This document shows, in pieces, positions 1-8,873 of a DNA stretch of 64,000 nucleotides. Under the pieces are notes generated by a model. The model ran no database searches, was not told the origin of the DNA, and worked only from the letters and a program-made list of their open reading frames with translations. Origin of the DNA: an uncultured Alphaproteobacteria bacterium (GTDB taxonomy: Bacteria; Pseudomonadota; Alphaproteobacteria; UBA7985; CAJQQZ01). How positions within the stretch are numbered: the stretch's first letter is position 1; the number at the start of each line of letters is the position of its first letter. Both the position numbers and the translations under genes were made by a program. Location: the NCBI GenBank assembly GCA_905480575.1, contig CAJQQZ010000032.1, forward strand, positions 1 to 64,000. The letters are read 5' to 3'.

Positions 1-281
1 TGTTGCGGAAGAACGCCATTTGAGACAATGATAGAGGGCAAAGAAATCTGGAAGGCCAAGTTCATAAACTGAATTTGATCCGACAGACACCGCATCAAAA
101 TCCGGAAACTGTCAGATCAGGTCTGAACTTCTACAGCTTAAGCCTGTCACCACTCTTTCATTGTCTTCCAAAGGTAGATTCATTTCTTACCAGATTAATC
201 CTCAATGAAGGGCAACTTAGTCAAGTTTTGAAAATGGTGGTAACCACAACAGTTCACAAAGCTGCGCGTTGTATGAGGCAA
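1..281. other. Left-edge stretch without a supported gene
   Basis: This edge region carries only a short plus-strand reading frame (75-317) with no recognisable domain and no good ribosome-binding site, and it runs into the 3' end of the minus-strand MBL gene. I see no tRNA, repeat or clear terminator. It may be the 3' flank of a gene lying to the left of the window. Confidence 0.4.
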
Positions 282-1118
282 CTACAGTTCTATTGTCATA
301 CCTTCTCGCGCGAATGAAGAGCCCGGCATGGCCGCATCTAACAACAAATCCATCGCTTCCAATTGCCTATCGGTTCTAGTGATTTCATGATGAAAAGCAA
401 TCATCCTCTTCACGCCGGCCGATTTGCACAACTCTACACCAGCATTCCAAGTGGAATGCCCCCAACCGATACGCTCCGCGAACTCTTCTTCAGTGAAGCA
501 GCTGTCGTAGATCACCAGATCACTGTCTTTAATCAGATGAGCAATCGTTTGATCTACTTCCCCAGCAACATGTTCCGTATCTGTGATGTAGCAGAAGGAC
601 CGACCATGGTAGTCGATCCGAAAACCTGTCGCTTCTCCTGGGTGATTGAGTTTACAAGTCGAAACCTTAATCTCTTCGTTTTCCAGTTGAAGGGCATCAC
701 CGGCCTTAAAGCCGCGGTACTCAAACCGACCTGGAAACACTTCTGTTGTAACCGGGAACAGAGGTGGTGACACCATCTTGTCAATGTGGCTTTTCACAGT
801 TTCGCCATCAATATGCCCAGCCCAGATGCGCAAGGTGGCAGAATTCTTAAATAAGGGCGCAAAAAACATTAAACCACAAAGGTGATCAGCATGAGAATGA
901 GTAAGAAAGAGGTTAAAATCCTCTTGCTCAAGCGAAACAAGGGACCGGCCCAGCGGCATCAACCCCGAACCACCATCCAGAATGATGACTTCATCGCCAC
1001 AACGAACCTCGACACAAGCCGTATTTCCGCCATAGGCAAACATTTCCGGGTCCGGTATGGGCAAACTGCCTCTCACACCCCAAAAACGAAGGCTAAACAG
1101 TGGTCTTGCATTGGTCAT
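282..1118 (-). CDS. MBL-fold metallo-hydrolase (COG1235/phosphodiesterase-like)
   Basis: A metallo-beta-lactamase-fold protein of about 278 residues. It begins with the FWGVRGSLPIP / YGGNTACVEV signature of the PhnP/cNMP-phosphodiesterase-like branch and carries the dinuclear metal motif HSHADH near residue 75, further His/Asp ligands at NHPGEATGF and ITDTEH, and GHSTW and AFHHE towards the C-terminus. The active site looks intact, so a hydrolase acting on a phosphodiester or similar small molecule is likely; the substrate is not readable. It is the last gene of a minus-strand group with a CNB-domain protein and a pseudo-ABC exporter, which makes a cyclic-nucleotide link attractive but unproven. 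ATG at 1118 is chosen; the frame can be extended to TTG at 1127. Neither has a strong Shine-Dalgarno. Confidence 0.85.
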   Translation of the reverse strand: MTNARPLFSLRFWGVRGSLPIPDPEMFAYGGNTACVEVRCGDEVIILDGGSGLMPLGRSLVSLEQEDFNLFLTHSHADHLCGLMFFAPLFKNSATLRIWAGHIDGETVKSHIDKMVSPPLFPVTTEVFPGRFEYRGFKAGDALQLENEEIKVSTCKLNHPGEATGFRIDYHGRSFCYITDTEHVAGEVDQTIAHLIKDSDLVIYDSCFTEEEFAERIGWGHSTWNAGVELCKSAGVKRMIAFHHEITRTDRQLEAMDLLLDAAMPGSSFAREGMTIEL

Positions 1119-1149
1119 CAAAAGCAATCAATTCTTTGGAGGGTAAAAA

Positions 1150-1599
1150 CTAACCCTTGCGGCTCACGGCTGCAAGTTTGGCGTTGGTGTTTTCGATACG
1201 AGAAACAAGCTCTTTCATTACTTCCAATGCCATCATCGGAAACTCTTTGATCATATTGATAAATACATCGCGACTAATACGCAGCGCCTCAATTTCCTCA
1301 ACCGCTTCTATCGTGGCGGTTCTAGGCGTGTCGCTAATGATCCCCATTTCACCGACAAAGGATCCCTCGCCGATCGAGGCAACCGTAATGACTTGATCAC
1401 CACTGTTCAAATTAACGTTCGCTTGCCCTTTTAGGATAACATAGGCGGCATCGGAGTCATCGCCTTGACGAAACAGGATGTCTCCTGGAGGAAAGCTCAC
1501 GCGTTCGCTAGCAAAGGCCAAAAGCTTCAGCCGCGCTGCTTCAATGTTAGCAAACATCGGCACACGCTGTAAGGTCTGGACTTCCAATTTCAAACTCAA
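1150..1599 (-). CDS. Stand-alone cyclic nucleotide-binding domain protein
   Basis: A 149-residue protein consisting essentially of one CNB (Crp-like) beta-barrel domain. The phosphate-binding cassette is visible as FVGEMGIISDTPRTAT, keeping the Gly-Glu and the Arg-Thr-Ala that hold the cyclic phosphate, so nucleotide binding is plausible. Unlike Crp/Fnr regulators there is no C-terminal helix-turn-helix; the end is a short helix. It should therefore act by protein contact rather than on DNA. The TTG start at 1599 has a good Shine-Dalgarno (AAAGGA) and follows the upstream ABC gene by 27 bases, so co-transcription is expected. A class III cyclase of adenylate type lies about 15 kb away at 16868-18133. 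Confidence 0.88.
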   Translation of the reverse strand: MSLKLEVQTLQRVPMFANIEAARLKLLAFASERVSFPPGDILFRQGDDSDAAYVILKGQANVNLNSGDQVITVASIGEGSFVGEMGIISDTPRTATIEAVEEIEALRISRDVFINMIKEFPMMALEVMKELVSRIENTNAKLAAVSRKG

Positions 1600-1626
1600 G
1601 TTTCTATCCTTTGCAAGTTAGATAGC

Positions 1627-4425
1627 TCATGCCGCCACCAAAGCCGCATAAGAGCCTCGCTTAGCTTTGAGCTCTGCCGGCGAGCCTTGCTCAACTATTT
1701 TACCATCTTCAAGATAGGCAACATAGTCAAACTCCTCAGCCAGTTCAGGCGATTTTAACACAGAAATGACCCCAAAGTCTTTCCTGTCTTCACGTATTCT
1801 GTGAATAATATCTCTTTCAAGTCGTTCGCTCAGTACAGACGTCGCTTCATTCAAAATCAAAAGGTCGGGCCTTTTTAGAAGGTTTCTAGCTAAAGCTGTC
1901 TGCACTCTCTGTACTGCAGAAAGTTGTTTCCCGCCAGATCCAACATTAAACTGCAGTCCAACTTGATAGACTTCATCAAGCAATCCCAATTTGTCGAAAA
2001 TTTCTGAGAACAGTTTTTCCACTTTGGACTGCACGCCAGATTGCCCTGGCCCAACACGTCCAAAAAGCACGTTATCCTGAAGGCTCGCTTCGCTATTGTA
2101 TCGGACCGGGTCATAGAACTCGACAAACTCGTGATCATCTTCGCTAATGTTATCCGCGAAGAATTTGCGTGCCCAAACAATTTTGTCTGTTAACTCATCG
2201 CTTAGGAGACCTAAACGATGGCGTGGTTCAACATACATGAATGGCAGGCTGAGCAACATTCGACGATCATCTTTTGAAAGACTATTGTGTCCCGCGTTGT
2301 TCCATCTTCCAACGATCTTCTCATAATCACCAAGGTCATCTGAAGAAATAAATGAAAACTGCCCAAAAAGTTCATGTCCAGGCGGTAGACCTTCGAAAAT
2401 TTCCACCATCGTCTCAGCGATTGTCACGCCCATTTGTAGCAAAGGCCGCCGCAGCTTTGACGTCCTCAGCACTTCACGGATGTAGGGGTCTCCAGCGAGA
2501 TTTTTTTCTTTGAACCTGTCCCCGACAGGTGTGCCAAACAACAGGTTTTCACCAATGGATGTGTTTTTGTTATAAACGTCAGGGTCGAAGGCTTCGATCA
2601 AATCCGTCATACCCTGATCTCTGAGTAACTCACGCATGAGCACTCTTGCCTCCAGGAATTGCTCGGATAACTCGGGCGAGTTGCCAGCATCTATCTTCCC
2701 ACGAAGTCCAAAACCGTAAACGTCTCCGTCCAATTGTACAATTTTCATCACGCGCAAGACTTGATCTTCGATGTCTTCTGGCCCGCTGGCACCCGCAGAA
2801 TCATAGTCGATCCAATCGGCATTGATGTCATCAAGTGAACTGCCGGTTCTGCGCGCCAACACAAATTCAGTTTTCCTGTTGACCAGTTCTTGTTGATTGT
2901 AGCTTGCCTCTTTCAATGGACGGTGTTTCAACCCGTAAACTAAATTGTCAAAGAGTGTTCCTTGAAACATAACGGCTTCTGGCCCAAGATATGAGAAACG
3001 CCGGCCGCTGATGGCCTCCGGCGTATCTTCCAAAACATGCCCCGCAATGTTTATTCTGCCACTATCCGGCCATTCGAAGCGTGCCATCAAACGACCGAAT
3101 GCTTCCTTGCCTCCGCCCAAAGGCCCAACGATGGCGATGTGCGTTTTAAAGGGTTGCTCCAAGTTGAGCGCCATTAACAAGGGTGGGCCACCGGATTTGT
3201 CATTCACCGTAACATTAGAGAGTTTAAGCATACCGTCTAGAACTTCGTCTGTACCCAGATTTGGATCTTGCAATTCCGCAGGCATAAGGCCGTCAGGATC
3301 AAACTGGTTGATGACCTGTTCGTACTTAATCTGGACGTCCAAACGTCGTTGATCCCAATCAATCAACTCTTTGATAGGAGACGGTAGGTCTTTGTATGCC
3401 GCTATGACTGCAACTAATTGTCCGATGTCCAATCGACCAGTAATCGCAAAATACCCGCCAACCAAATAGAACAGGAATGGCGTTACCTGCGCCAAGAAGT
3501 TGTTCATAAACTTCACGGCAAACTTTCGTTTGAAAATTGCGTAACGCAAACCAAAAATCACGCCTAACCGGGCCGAAACTTCCGCTCGTTCATAGTTTGA
3601 AGTGTCATGAACATGGATCACAGTGACGCCATCAACCACTTCGCCCACACGCCCTGCGAGTTCACGGGCAGCCAGTTGTCTTTGCTTACCTAAGATCAAC
3701 AGTCGACGTCTAAGACGTGGTATGATGGCCGTTTGCACCGCGACAATACCACCGGCAATCAGCCCCAACCAAAAGCTTTGCACAACGATGAAGGCCATAG
3801 CTGTGATCGCTTGCCCACCCAGAAAGACAGGTTGAACAAAAGCATCACCAATAAAGCCACCCAAGGGTTCAACTTCATCTTTGATCATCGTTGCCGTTTC
3901 AGCAGATTTCACATTTTTCATATGAAAGGGTGGGAAACGCAAGACTCTCTCAAACAAGGAATAACGCAAGCGACGAAGCATACGCTCCCCCATCGCGCCC
4001 TTGGAAAGGTTAATGTAGAACTTGAACCCACCGTTGATGAAGACAAAAGCTAAGAACAAAAGGCACAGACTGATGAGATAGGGAATTTGTTCCAGCATTA
4101 TCCCACTGGAAAGCTGAAAACTCTGTCCGCCTAAAAACTCAGGCAAACCCAAATTTATCTCAAAGAAAGGGGCCTTCTCTGTTCCGTCTTGAAAGGCCTC
4201 GCCCTGGATAGCCTGATTGACGATCAGCTTCGGGACGGTCAAGGAATAGAAATAGAACGGCAGTGAAATCAAGACGACAGACAGCACTGTAATTTGTTCT
4301 TTTCGCGAATGATGCCAGACGTATTTGAAAAGATTTCTTTCCATTGAAGAAAGCGGCCCCCTAAAAGCGTGGATTCCAGAATAGAGTCTAACGCCAATTT
4401 TCTTAGTCTGGCCTACACGATCCAT
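1627..4425 (-). CDS. ABC exporter-like protein with degenerate NBD and large repeat-bearing insertion
   Basis: An exporter-type fusion of about 930 residues, far longer than the usual 570-620. Residues 45-345 form a type I ABC transmembrane domain; the nucleotide-binding domain starts near 400. Its motifs are damaged: Walker A is GPLGGGKE (Ser/Thr replaced by Glu442), the signature is LSAVQ (836-840) instead of LSGGQ, Walker B is LLILNE (Asp to Asn860), and the H-loop His is replaced by Lys (about 892). About 340 residues separate Walker A from the signature, and the post-Q-loop pattern occurs three times: TLFDNLVYG (491-499), SIGENLLFG (624-632), SLQDNVLFG (782-790). A regulatory or scaffold role is as likely as transport. 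Start is uncertain: ATG 4425, TTG 4428 or Met29 (4344). Numbering here counts from TTG 4428. Confidence 0.85.
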   Translation of the reverse strand: MDRVGQTKKIGVRLYSGIHAFRGPLSSMERNLFKYVWHHSRKEQITVLSVVLISLPFYFYSLTVPKLIVNQAIQGEAFQDGTEKAPFFEINLGLPEFLGGQSFQLSSGIMLEQIPYLISLCLLFLAFVFINGGFKFYINLSKGAMGERMLRRLRYSLFERVLRFPPFHMKNVKSAETATMIKDEVEPLGGFIGDAFVQPVFLGGQAITAMAFIVVQSFWLGLIAGGIVAVQTAIIPRLRRRLLILGKQRQLAARELAGRVGEVVDGVTVIHVHDTSNYERAEVSARLGVIFGLRYAIFKRKFAVKFMNNFLAQVTPFLFYLVGGYFAITGRLDIGQLVAVIAAYKDLPSPIKELIDWDQRRLDVQIKYEQVINQFDPDGLMPAELQDPNLGTDEVLDGMLKLSNVTVNDKSGGPPLLMALNLEQPFKTHIAIVGPLGGGKEAFGRLMARFEWPDSGRINIAGHVLEDTPEAISGRRFSYLGPEAVMFQGTLFDNLVYGLKHRPLKEASYNQQELVNRKTEFVLARRTGSSLDDINADWIDYDSAGASGPEDIEDQVLRVMKIVQLDGDVYGFGLRGKIDAGNSPELSEQFLEARVLMRELLRDQGMTDLIEAFDPDVYNKNTSIGENLLFGTPVGDRFKEKNLAGDPYIREVLRTSKLRRPLLQMGVTIAETMVEIFEGLPPGHELFGQFSFISSDDLGDYEKIVGRWNNAGHNSLSKDDRRMLLSLPFMYVEPRHRLGLLSDELTDKIVWARKFFADNISEDDHEFVEFYDPVRYNSEASLQDNVLFGRVGPGQSGVQSKVEKLFSEIFDKLGLLDEVYQVGLQFNVGSGGKQLSAVQRVQTALARNLLKRPDLLILNEATSVLSERLERDIIHRIREDRKDFGVISVLKSPELAEEFDYVAYLEDGKIVEQGSPAELKAKRGSYAALVAA

Positions 4426-4428
4426 CAA

Positions 4429-4501
4429 ATCAATGAGAAATCTCCGTGCATTTACTCGAATTCGAAGCTATTGTGACTGTAAATGATGGCCAAGTTCCAA
4501 T
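4429..4501. promoter_or_regulatory. Divergent intergenic region of the ABC and glycosyltransferase operons
   Basis: Only 73 bases separate the start of the minus-strand ABC group from the plus-strand glycosyltransferase operon, so both promoters and any shared operator must lie here or inside the coding ends. It contains a 10-base palindrome TCGAATTCGA (4456-4465) and an outer 7-base inverted repeat CATTTAC/GTAAATG (4449-4455 and 4479-4485). No convincing -35/-10 pair was identified. Confidence 0.35.
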
Positions 4502-5839
4502 ATGGATTGGGCCTATGGCTCGAAAAACAGCACGGGGTTAACCGTGGAAGAAAAAACACACCGCTCCTGGTCACGTCGCAGTCCGCGCGTCCTGCTCTAT
4601 AGTCACGATACTTTTGGGTTGGGACACTTGCGTCGCAGCCGTGCTGTCGCGCATGCCTTGATCAAAGAGAGACCCGACCTTTCGATCCTCATTGTGTCCG
4701 GTTCTCCTATTATTGGGAACTTCGATTTCGGTGACGGCATCGACTATGTCCGTATCCCAGGGGTCACAAAGTTGCCGTCAGGTGAGTATTCTACTCTGAA
4801 CCTGAATCTAGAGATTGATGAGGCCACCGCCCTTAGAGCGTCGATCATTCGCCAAACCGCGGAAACATTTGATCCAGATATATTCATCGTCGATAAAGAG
4901 CCGACTGGATTCAGGGGCGAGGTCATTGATACGCTCGTCACCCTAAAACGCCGCGGCTGCCATTTGGTCCTTGGCCTTAGAGACATCATGGACGAACCGA
5001 GCTTGCTCATTCCCGAATGGCAGCGCAAGAACGCTATCGACTCTCTTGAGCGTTTGTATGACGAAATCTGGATCTACGGCCTGAAAGATATCTACAACCC
5101 ATTAAGCGGCTTCCAGCTGACCAGCGAAGTCGAAGAAAAGATTCGCTATACTGGCTATCTCAAGCGGTCTATGCCCAGCGAACCCACAATAGCGAACTGG
5201 CCCGAGGTGACGGAAAAGGATTTCATTCTCGTCACGACGGGTGGCGGTGGCGATGGCTATGATCTTATCGACTGGGTACTGTCTGCATATGAGACTGACG
5301 AAACGCTCGATGTCCCCTCTCTGCTTGTCCTAGGTCCTTTCATGCAAAGTGACTTACGCTCCCAACTCATGACTAGGATCGACAAACTCGAGCATGTTCA
5401 CGCGATGGTTTTCGACGCAAAGATTGAATACCTCGAGGAGAAAGCTGTCGGTGTGGTCGCAATGGGCGGATACAATACTTTCTGCGAAATTCTATCCCTG
5501 GACAAAAGAGCCATTATTGTCCCTCGTACCGCTCCTCGTTTAGAGCAATACATAAGAGCTTTCCATGCCTCCCGCTGGGGGTTGGTTCAAATGCTTGTGG
5601 ACGAAAGCCAATGCGGCGGCGCTGCTCGTGATCCAATGGACATGGCCAAAGCTCTTAAAAAGCTCCCTAAACAAAAGAAACCGTCACAAGTGACAATTCC
5701 TGGTTTGCTTGACGGACTAAGCCGTATCAAAGAATTGGCTGCGCCTTGGTTACCGCCAAAACTCAAAGACAAAAACTCTGAAAAAACTGAAGCGACATAC
5801 AGCGGCAACGTACAGCCGTTGAGACGCCCTGCAAGATAG
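4502..5839 (+). CDS. MurG/GT28-like glycosyltransferase (COG4671 type)
   Basis: A 445-residue predicted glycosyltransferase with a GT-B fold. The N-terminal domain opens with HDTFGLGHLRRSRAVAHAL, the glycine-rich acceptor-side loop typical of MurG-like enzymes, and the C-terminal domain has TTGGGGDGYDLI followed by MGGYNTFCEIL and PRLEQYIRA, matching the nucleotide-sugar-binding region. There is no signal peptide or membrane helix, so it should work on the cytoplasmic side. The donor and acceptor cannot be read. It heads a run of six plus-strand genes with small gaps or overlaps, and a distant paralogue is encoded at 8866-10008. The first 25 residues before the Rossmann strand are unusual, so a downstream start is possible. 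Confidence 0.85.
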   Translation: MDWAYGSKNSTGLTVEEKTHRSWSRRSPRVLLYSHDTFGLGHLRRSRAVAHALIKERPDLSILIVSGSPIIGNFDFGDGIDYVRIPGVTKLPSGEYSTLNLNLEIDEATALRASIIRQTAETFDPDIFIVDKEPTGFRGEVIDTLVTLKRRGCHLVLGLRDIMDEPSLLIPEWQRKNAIDSLERLYDEIWIYGLKDIYNPLSGFQLTSEVEEKIRYTGYLKRSMPSEPTIANWPEVTEKDFILVTTGGGGDGYDLIDWVLSAYETDETLDVPSLLVLGPFMQSDLRSQLMTRIDKLEHVHAMVFDAKIEYLEEKAVGVVAMGGYNTFCEILSLDKRAIIVPRTAPRLEQYIRAFHASRWGLVQMLVDESQCGGAARDPMDMAKALKKLPKQKKPSQVTIPGLLDGLSRIKELAAPWLPPKLKDKNSEKTEATYSGNVQPLRRPAR

Positions 5840-5881
5840 TCTATTCAGCCAACACCCTAACCATCTTGGATCTTGTCGAGT

Positions 5882-7138
5882 ATGCCCGCTTCGGTCGAAT
5901 CATCAGCTCACGTCGCCTTCATCTTGAAAGGTTACCCCAGACTTTCTGAAACTTTCATATCGCAAGAAATCTATGCCCTCGAAGAACGGGGCATAAAGCT
6001 GTCAATTTGGTCACTCAGGCACCCAACTGACAAAACCCGCCATGAATTGCATGACCGTATTGCGGCGCCTGTGCATTACCTTCCGGAGTATCTCTATCAG
6101 GAACCCTGGCGCTTCATCAAAGCTTTGGCCTGGTCGTTTGCTCAAATCAGATTTTGGTTGCTGTTGTCTGTATGGTTGAAGGACCTCTTTAGAGATTTAA
6201 CACCAAACAGAGGGCGGCGTTTTGGTCAAGCTTTAGTCATGGCGGCCGAGTTACCTGCTAACGCTCGTCATTTACACGCTCACTTCCTGCATACACCCTG
6301 TTCTGTCACAAGATACGCCGCTATTCTGCTTAGAAAGCCCTGGAGTTTTTCGGCTCATGCGAAGGATATCTGGACGTCTCCGGCATGGGAAAAGAAGGAA
6401 AAGGTAGCTGAAGCAGAATGGGGAGTTACCTGCACGCAGCTTGGTGCAGAACATCTACAGTCGCTTTGCCCAGCTGATCAGTCTGGCAAAATGAAGCTGG
6501 TTTATCATGGCCTCGACTTAGATCGTTTCCCCGAAGCTCCTGCGAAAAAAGAAACAAGAGATGGTAGTGATGAGCAGGCGCCTGTTCAATTGCTTTCTGT
6601 TGGACGTGCGGTGGAGAAGAAAGGCTACCCAGACCTGCTCATTGCTCTGGCGCGACTGCCGAAGGAATTACATTGGAATTTGACACATATTGGTGGCGGC
6701 AATGACCTCGACAAGCTGAAGTCTCAGGCAGTCGAGCTCGAACTAGGCGATAGGGTTCAATGGCTTGGGGCTCAACCTCATTCTCAAGTCCTTGAATGTC
6801 TCCGTACTTCTGACATCTTCGTCTTGCCGAGCCGAAAAGGCGCAGATGGCGATATGGATGGCTTGCCCAACGTACTGATGGAAGCAGCCAGTCAGAAGTT
6901 GGCTTCTGTTTCAACCGACTTCTCATCCATTCCAGAATTCTTAGAAGATGGTGTCAGCGGATTGTTGGTCCCTCCTCAAGCGCCAGAAGCGCTTTTTTCA
7001 GCTCTCGAGAAGATGATTACGAACCCAAAGATACGCACTGCTTTTTCTGAAGCGGCCCATCGGAGATTAAAAGACTCTTTTCAGATGCATCAGTCTATTG
7101 AAGATCTGGTGAACCGTTTCCAGCCTTACTTTCGATAG
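5882..7138 (+). CDS. GT4-family glycosyltransferase
   Basis: A GT-B glycosyltransferase of about 418 residues. FILKGYPRLSETFISQEI at the N-terminus is the opening typical of colanic-acid/exopolysaccharide-type group 4 transferases; HAHFLHTPCSVTRYAA and SFSAHAKDIW belong to the acceptor domain. The C-terminal donor domain has LSVGRAVEKKGYPDLL and the E(x7)E-type element around GLPNVLMEAAS, with ASVSTDFSSIPEFLEDGVSGLLV following as in GT4. A hydrophobic patch near residues 85-105 may be membrane-associated. The reading frame can start at TTG 5873; ATG 5882 is chosen. It is the second gene of the glycan operon. Confidence 0.87.
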   Translation: MPASVESSAHVAFILKGYPRLSETFISQEIYALEERGIKLSIWSLRHPTDKTRHELHDRIAAPVHYLPEYLYQEPWRFIKALAWSFAQIRFWLLLSVWLKDLFRDLTPNRGRRFGQALVMAAELPANARHLHAHFLHTPCSVTRYAAILLRKPWSFSAHAKDIWTSPAWEKKEKVAEAEWGVTCTQLGAEHLQSLCPADQSGKMKLVYHGLDLDRFPEAPAKKETRDGSDEQAPVQLLSVGRAVEKKGYPDLLIALARLPKELHWNLTHIGGGNDLDKLKSQAVELELGDRVQWLGAQPHSQVLECLRTSDIFVLPSRKGADGDMDGLPNVLMEAASQKLASVSTDFSSIPEFLEDGVSGLLVPPQAPEALFSALEKMITNPKIRTAFSEAAHRRLKDSFQMHQSIEDLVNRFQPYFR

Positions 7139-7179
7139 GCAGATTGCACATTTGTTGCCAAAAATGTTAAATCCCTAAT

Positions 7180-8274
7180 ATGAAAGTCGCTTTCTACGCG
7201 CCACTAAAATCCCCAAATCACCCAACACCTTCGGGTGACAGAACTCTCGCACGTCAACTTATGTCTTGCCTTTCTGACTTTTGTGAAGAGGTCACTTTGG
7301 CTTCTGAGTGCAGAAGTTTAGAGAAGAGAGGCGACGAACAGCGGCAAAAACAACTCATCGATTCCGCTGAAACTGAAACCGCACGGCTGTTGGAAACTTA
7401 TCAGAACCAGGGCCAGACACCTGACATCTGGTTTACTTATCATCTTTACTACAAAGCGCCTGACCTGATCGGTCCGTCGGTCTCAAAGGCATTAAACATT
7501 CCTTATGTTGCTGCGGAGGCTTCACGCGCACCAAAACGAGCAACTGGCCCTTGGCAACTCTTTCATAAGAAAGCTGAGGCAGCAATTGATCATGCCTCAA
7601 TCATTTTCCACCTCACTAAGAGAGACCGAGAATGCCTTGAACTTGTTCGTCCAGAACACCAAAGACTGGTCCACTTGCCGCCCTTCATTGAACCACCTGA
7701 TGTGCCAAGCAGCCATGGATTGAAAGATAAAACTATTCGTTTGATAACAATCGCGATGATGAGGTCAGGCGACAAAATGGCCTCATACACAATCCTCGCT
7801 AACACCTTAACCGAGCTGGCGAACCATAACTGGATCCTCGACATTATCGGCGATGGTCCTTCATCTGACGAAGTTCATCAGCTTTTCAAGCCCTTTAGCT
7901 CCCGAGTTAAGTTCCTCGGAAAAATAGAAGACATCAACCAAAAGAATGCCCATCTGAGCTCATCAGACATTTTTATCTGGCCAGGCATTAATGAGGCTTT
8001 TGGCTTGGTTTATCTGGAAGCTCAAGCATTGGGTCTGCCTGTCATAGCACTCGATACCGCCGGTGTGCCGGAAGTTGTTAGCGAAGGCGAAACAGGATTG
8101 TTGGCTGATCCGTTGAAACCTGCACAAATGGCTCAAAACTTGAACCGCCTCATGGAAGATAACGCACTCAGGTCACAGCTATCAAGGCGCGCTACAACTC
8201 ACATCCAAAGCCAACACACAAAAGAAAAAGCCACAGCTATTCTTCGTGAAAGCCTGGAACATTTGAAATCATGA
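7180..8274 (+). CDS. GT4-family glycosyltransferase
   Basis: A 364-residue group 4 glycosyltransferase. The N-terminus (MKVAFYAPLKSPNHPTPSGD) is the nucleotide-fold start with the conserved PSGDR loop of this subfamily; the donor domain shows FLGKIEDINQ, SDIFIWPGINEAFGLVYLEA with the catalytic E(x7)E pattern, and VIALDTAGVPEVVSEGETG. It is soluble and probably cytoplasmic. Its stop overlaps the next start in an ATGA arrangement (8271-8274), implying translational coupling to the histidine phosphatase. The sugar transferred cannot be assigned from sequence. Confidence 0.88.
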   Translation: MKVAFYAPLKSPNHPTPSGDRTLARQLMSCLSDFCEEVTLASECRSLEKRGDEQRQKQLIDSAETETARLLETYQNQGQTPDIWFTYHLYYKAPDLIGPSVSKALNIPYVAAEASRAPKRATGPWQLFHKKAEAAIDHASIIFHLTKRDRECLELVRPEHQRLVHLPPFIEPPDVPSSHGLKDKTIRLITIAMMRSGDKMASYTILANTLTELANHNWILDIIGDGPSSDEVHQLFKPFSSRVKFLGKIEDINQKNAHLSSSDIFIWPGINEAFGLVYLEAQALGLPVIALDTAGVPEVVSEGETGLLADPLKPAQMAQNLNRLMEDNALRSQLSRRATTHIQSQHTKEKATAILRESLEHLKS

Positions 8275-8873
8275 TAGAAATCTTTGTTGTTCGCCATGCC
8301 GTCACGGATTGGAACACAGAAAGACGTTTCCAAGGCCATAGCGACATCCCAATCAATGGTGCTGGCCGGTCAGAATTAGCCAAGTACCGTCTCCCTTCTT
8401 CCTGGGAAAGCGCTCTCTTATTGGCAAGTCCTTTGATTAGGGCAAGAGAAACGGCCCAAATACTCAGTGGACGGGAGCCAGAAATCGAACCAGCATTGAT
8501 GGAGATGAATTGGGGGCTTTGGGAAGGAAAAAAATACACAGACCTTAAGGCCGAACTTGGTGAAATTTTGACAAAAAACGAAGACCGCGGGCTCGACTTT
8601 AGACCAGAGCAAGGAGAAAGCCCGAGGGATGTCTGTGACCGGTTACAACTTTGGTTTGAAGCACTCGTTAATCAAAAACAAAAGCGCATCGTTGCTGTCA
8701 CTCACAAAGGGATAATACGAGCTATGATGGCTCTCGCTTTTGATTGGGAAATGATGGGTAAGGCGCCAGTGAAATTGCAACGCTATGCTGGACACCATTT
8801 CTCAATCAGTCAGGATGGACAGTTACGTAACATCGCCATGAACCTTGTCTTGAAAGAGAACTTAAGTGACTGA
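8271..8873 (+). CDS. Histidine phosphatase family protein (phosphoglycerate mutase-like)
   Basis: A 200-residue branch 1 histidine phosphatase. The catalytic motif appears as VVRHAVTDWN with the phospho-accepting His at residue 9, followed by RRFQGHSDIPINGAGR; the acid residue lies in MEMNWGLWEG and the second catalytic His in VTHKGIIRAM. Length and motifs fit small-molecule phosphatases such as alpha-ribazole, glucosyl-3-phosphoglycerate or sugar phosphatases. Being translationally coupled between two glycosyltransferases suggests it dephosphorylates a glycosylated intermediate or a sugar phosphate of the same pathway; this is inference. The 3' end overlaps the next gene by 8 bases. Confidence 0.88.
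   Translation: MIEIFVVRHAVTDWNTERRFQGHSDIPINGAGRSELAKYRLPSSWESALLLASPLIRARETAQILSGREPEIEPALMEMNWGLWEGKKYTDLKAELGEILTKNEDRGLDFRPEQGESPRDVCDRLQLWFEALVNQKQKRIVAVTHKGIIRAMMALAFDWEMMGKAPVKLQRYAGHHFSISQDGQLRNIAMNLVLKENLSD

Noticed and set aside
282-1118. Beta-lactamase resistance gene
   Set aside because: The fold is metallo-beta-lactamase, but the GVRGS/GGNT signature belongs to phosphodiesterase-like relatives, and there is no signal peptide.
363-1250. Two plus-strand reading frames of 135 and 122 codons
   Set aside because: They lie opposite the MBL and CNB genes, which carry clear motifs; the plus-strand products show no domain.
4470-4485. Possible Crp/cAMP site (TTGTGA half)
   Set aside because: Only one half-site matches; the expected TCACA half is absent, so it does not support cAMP-Crp control.
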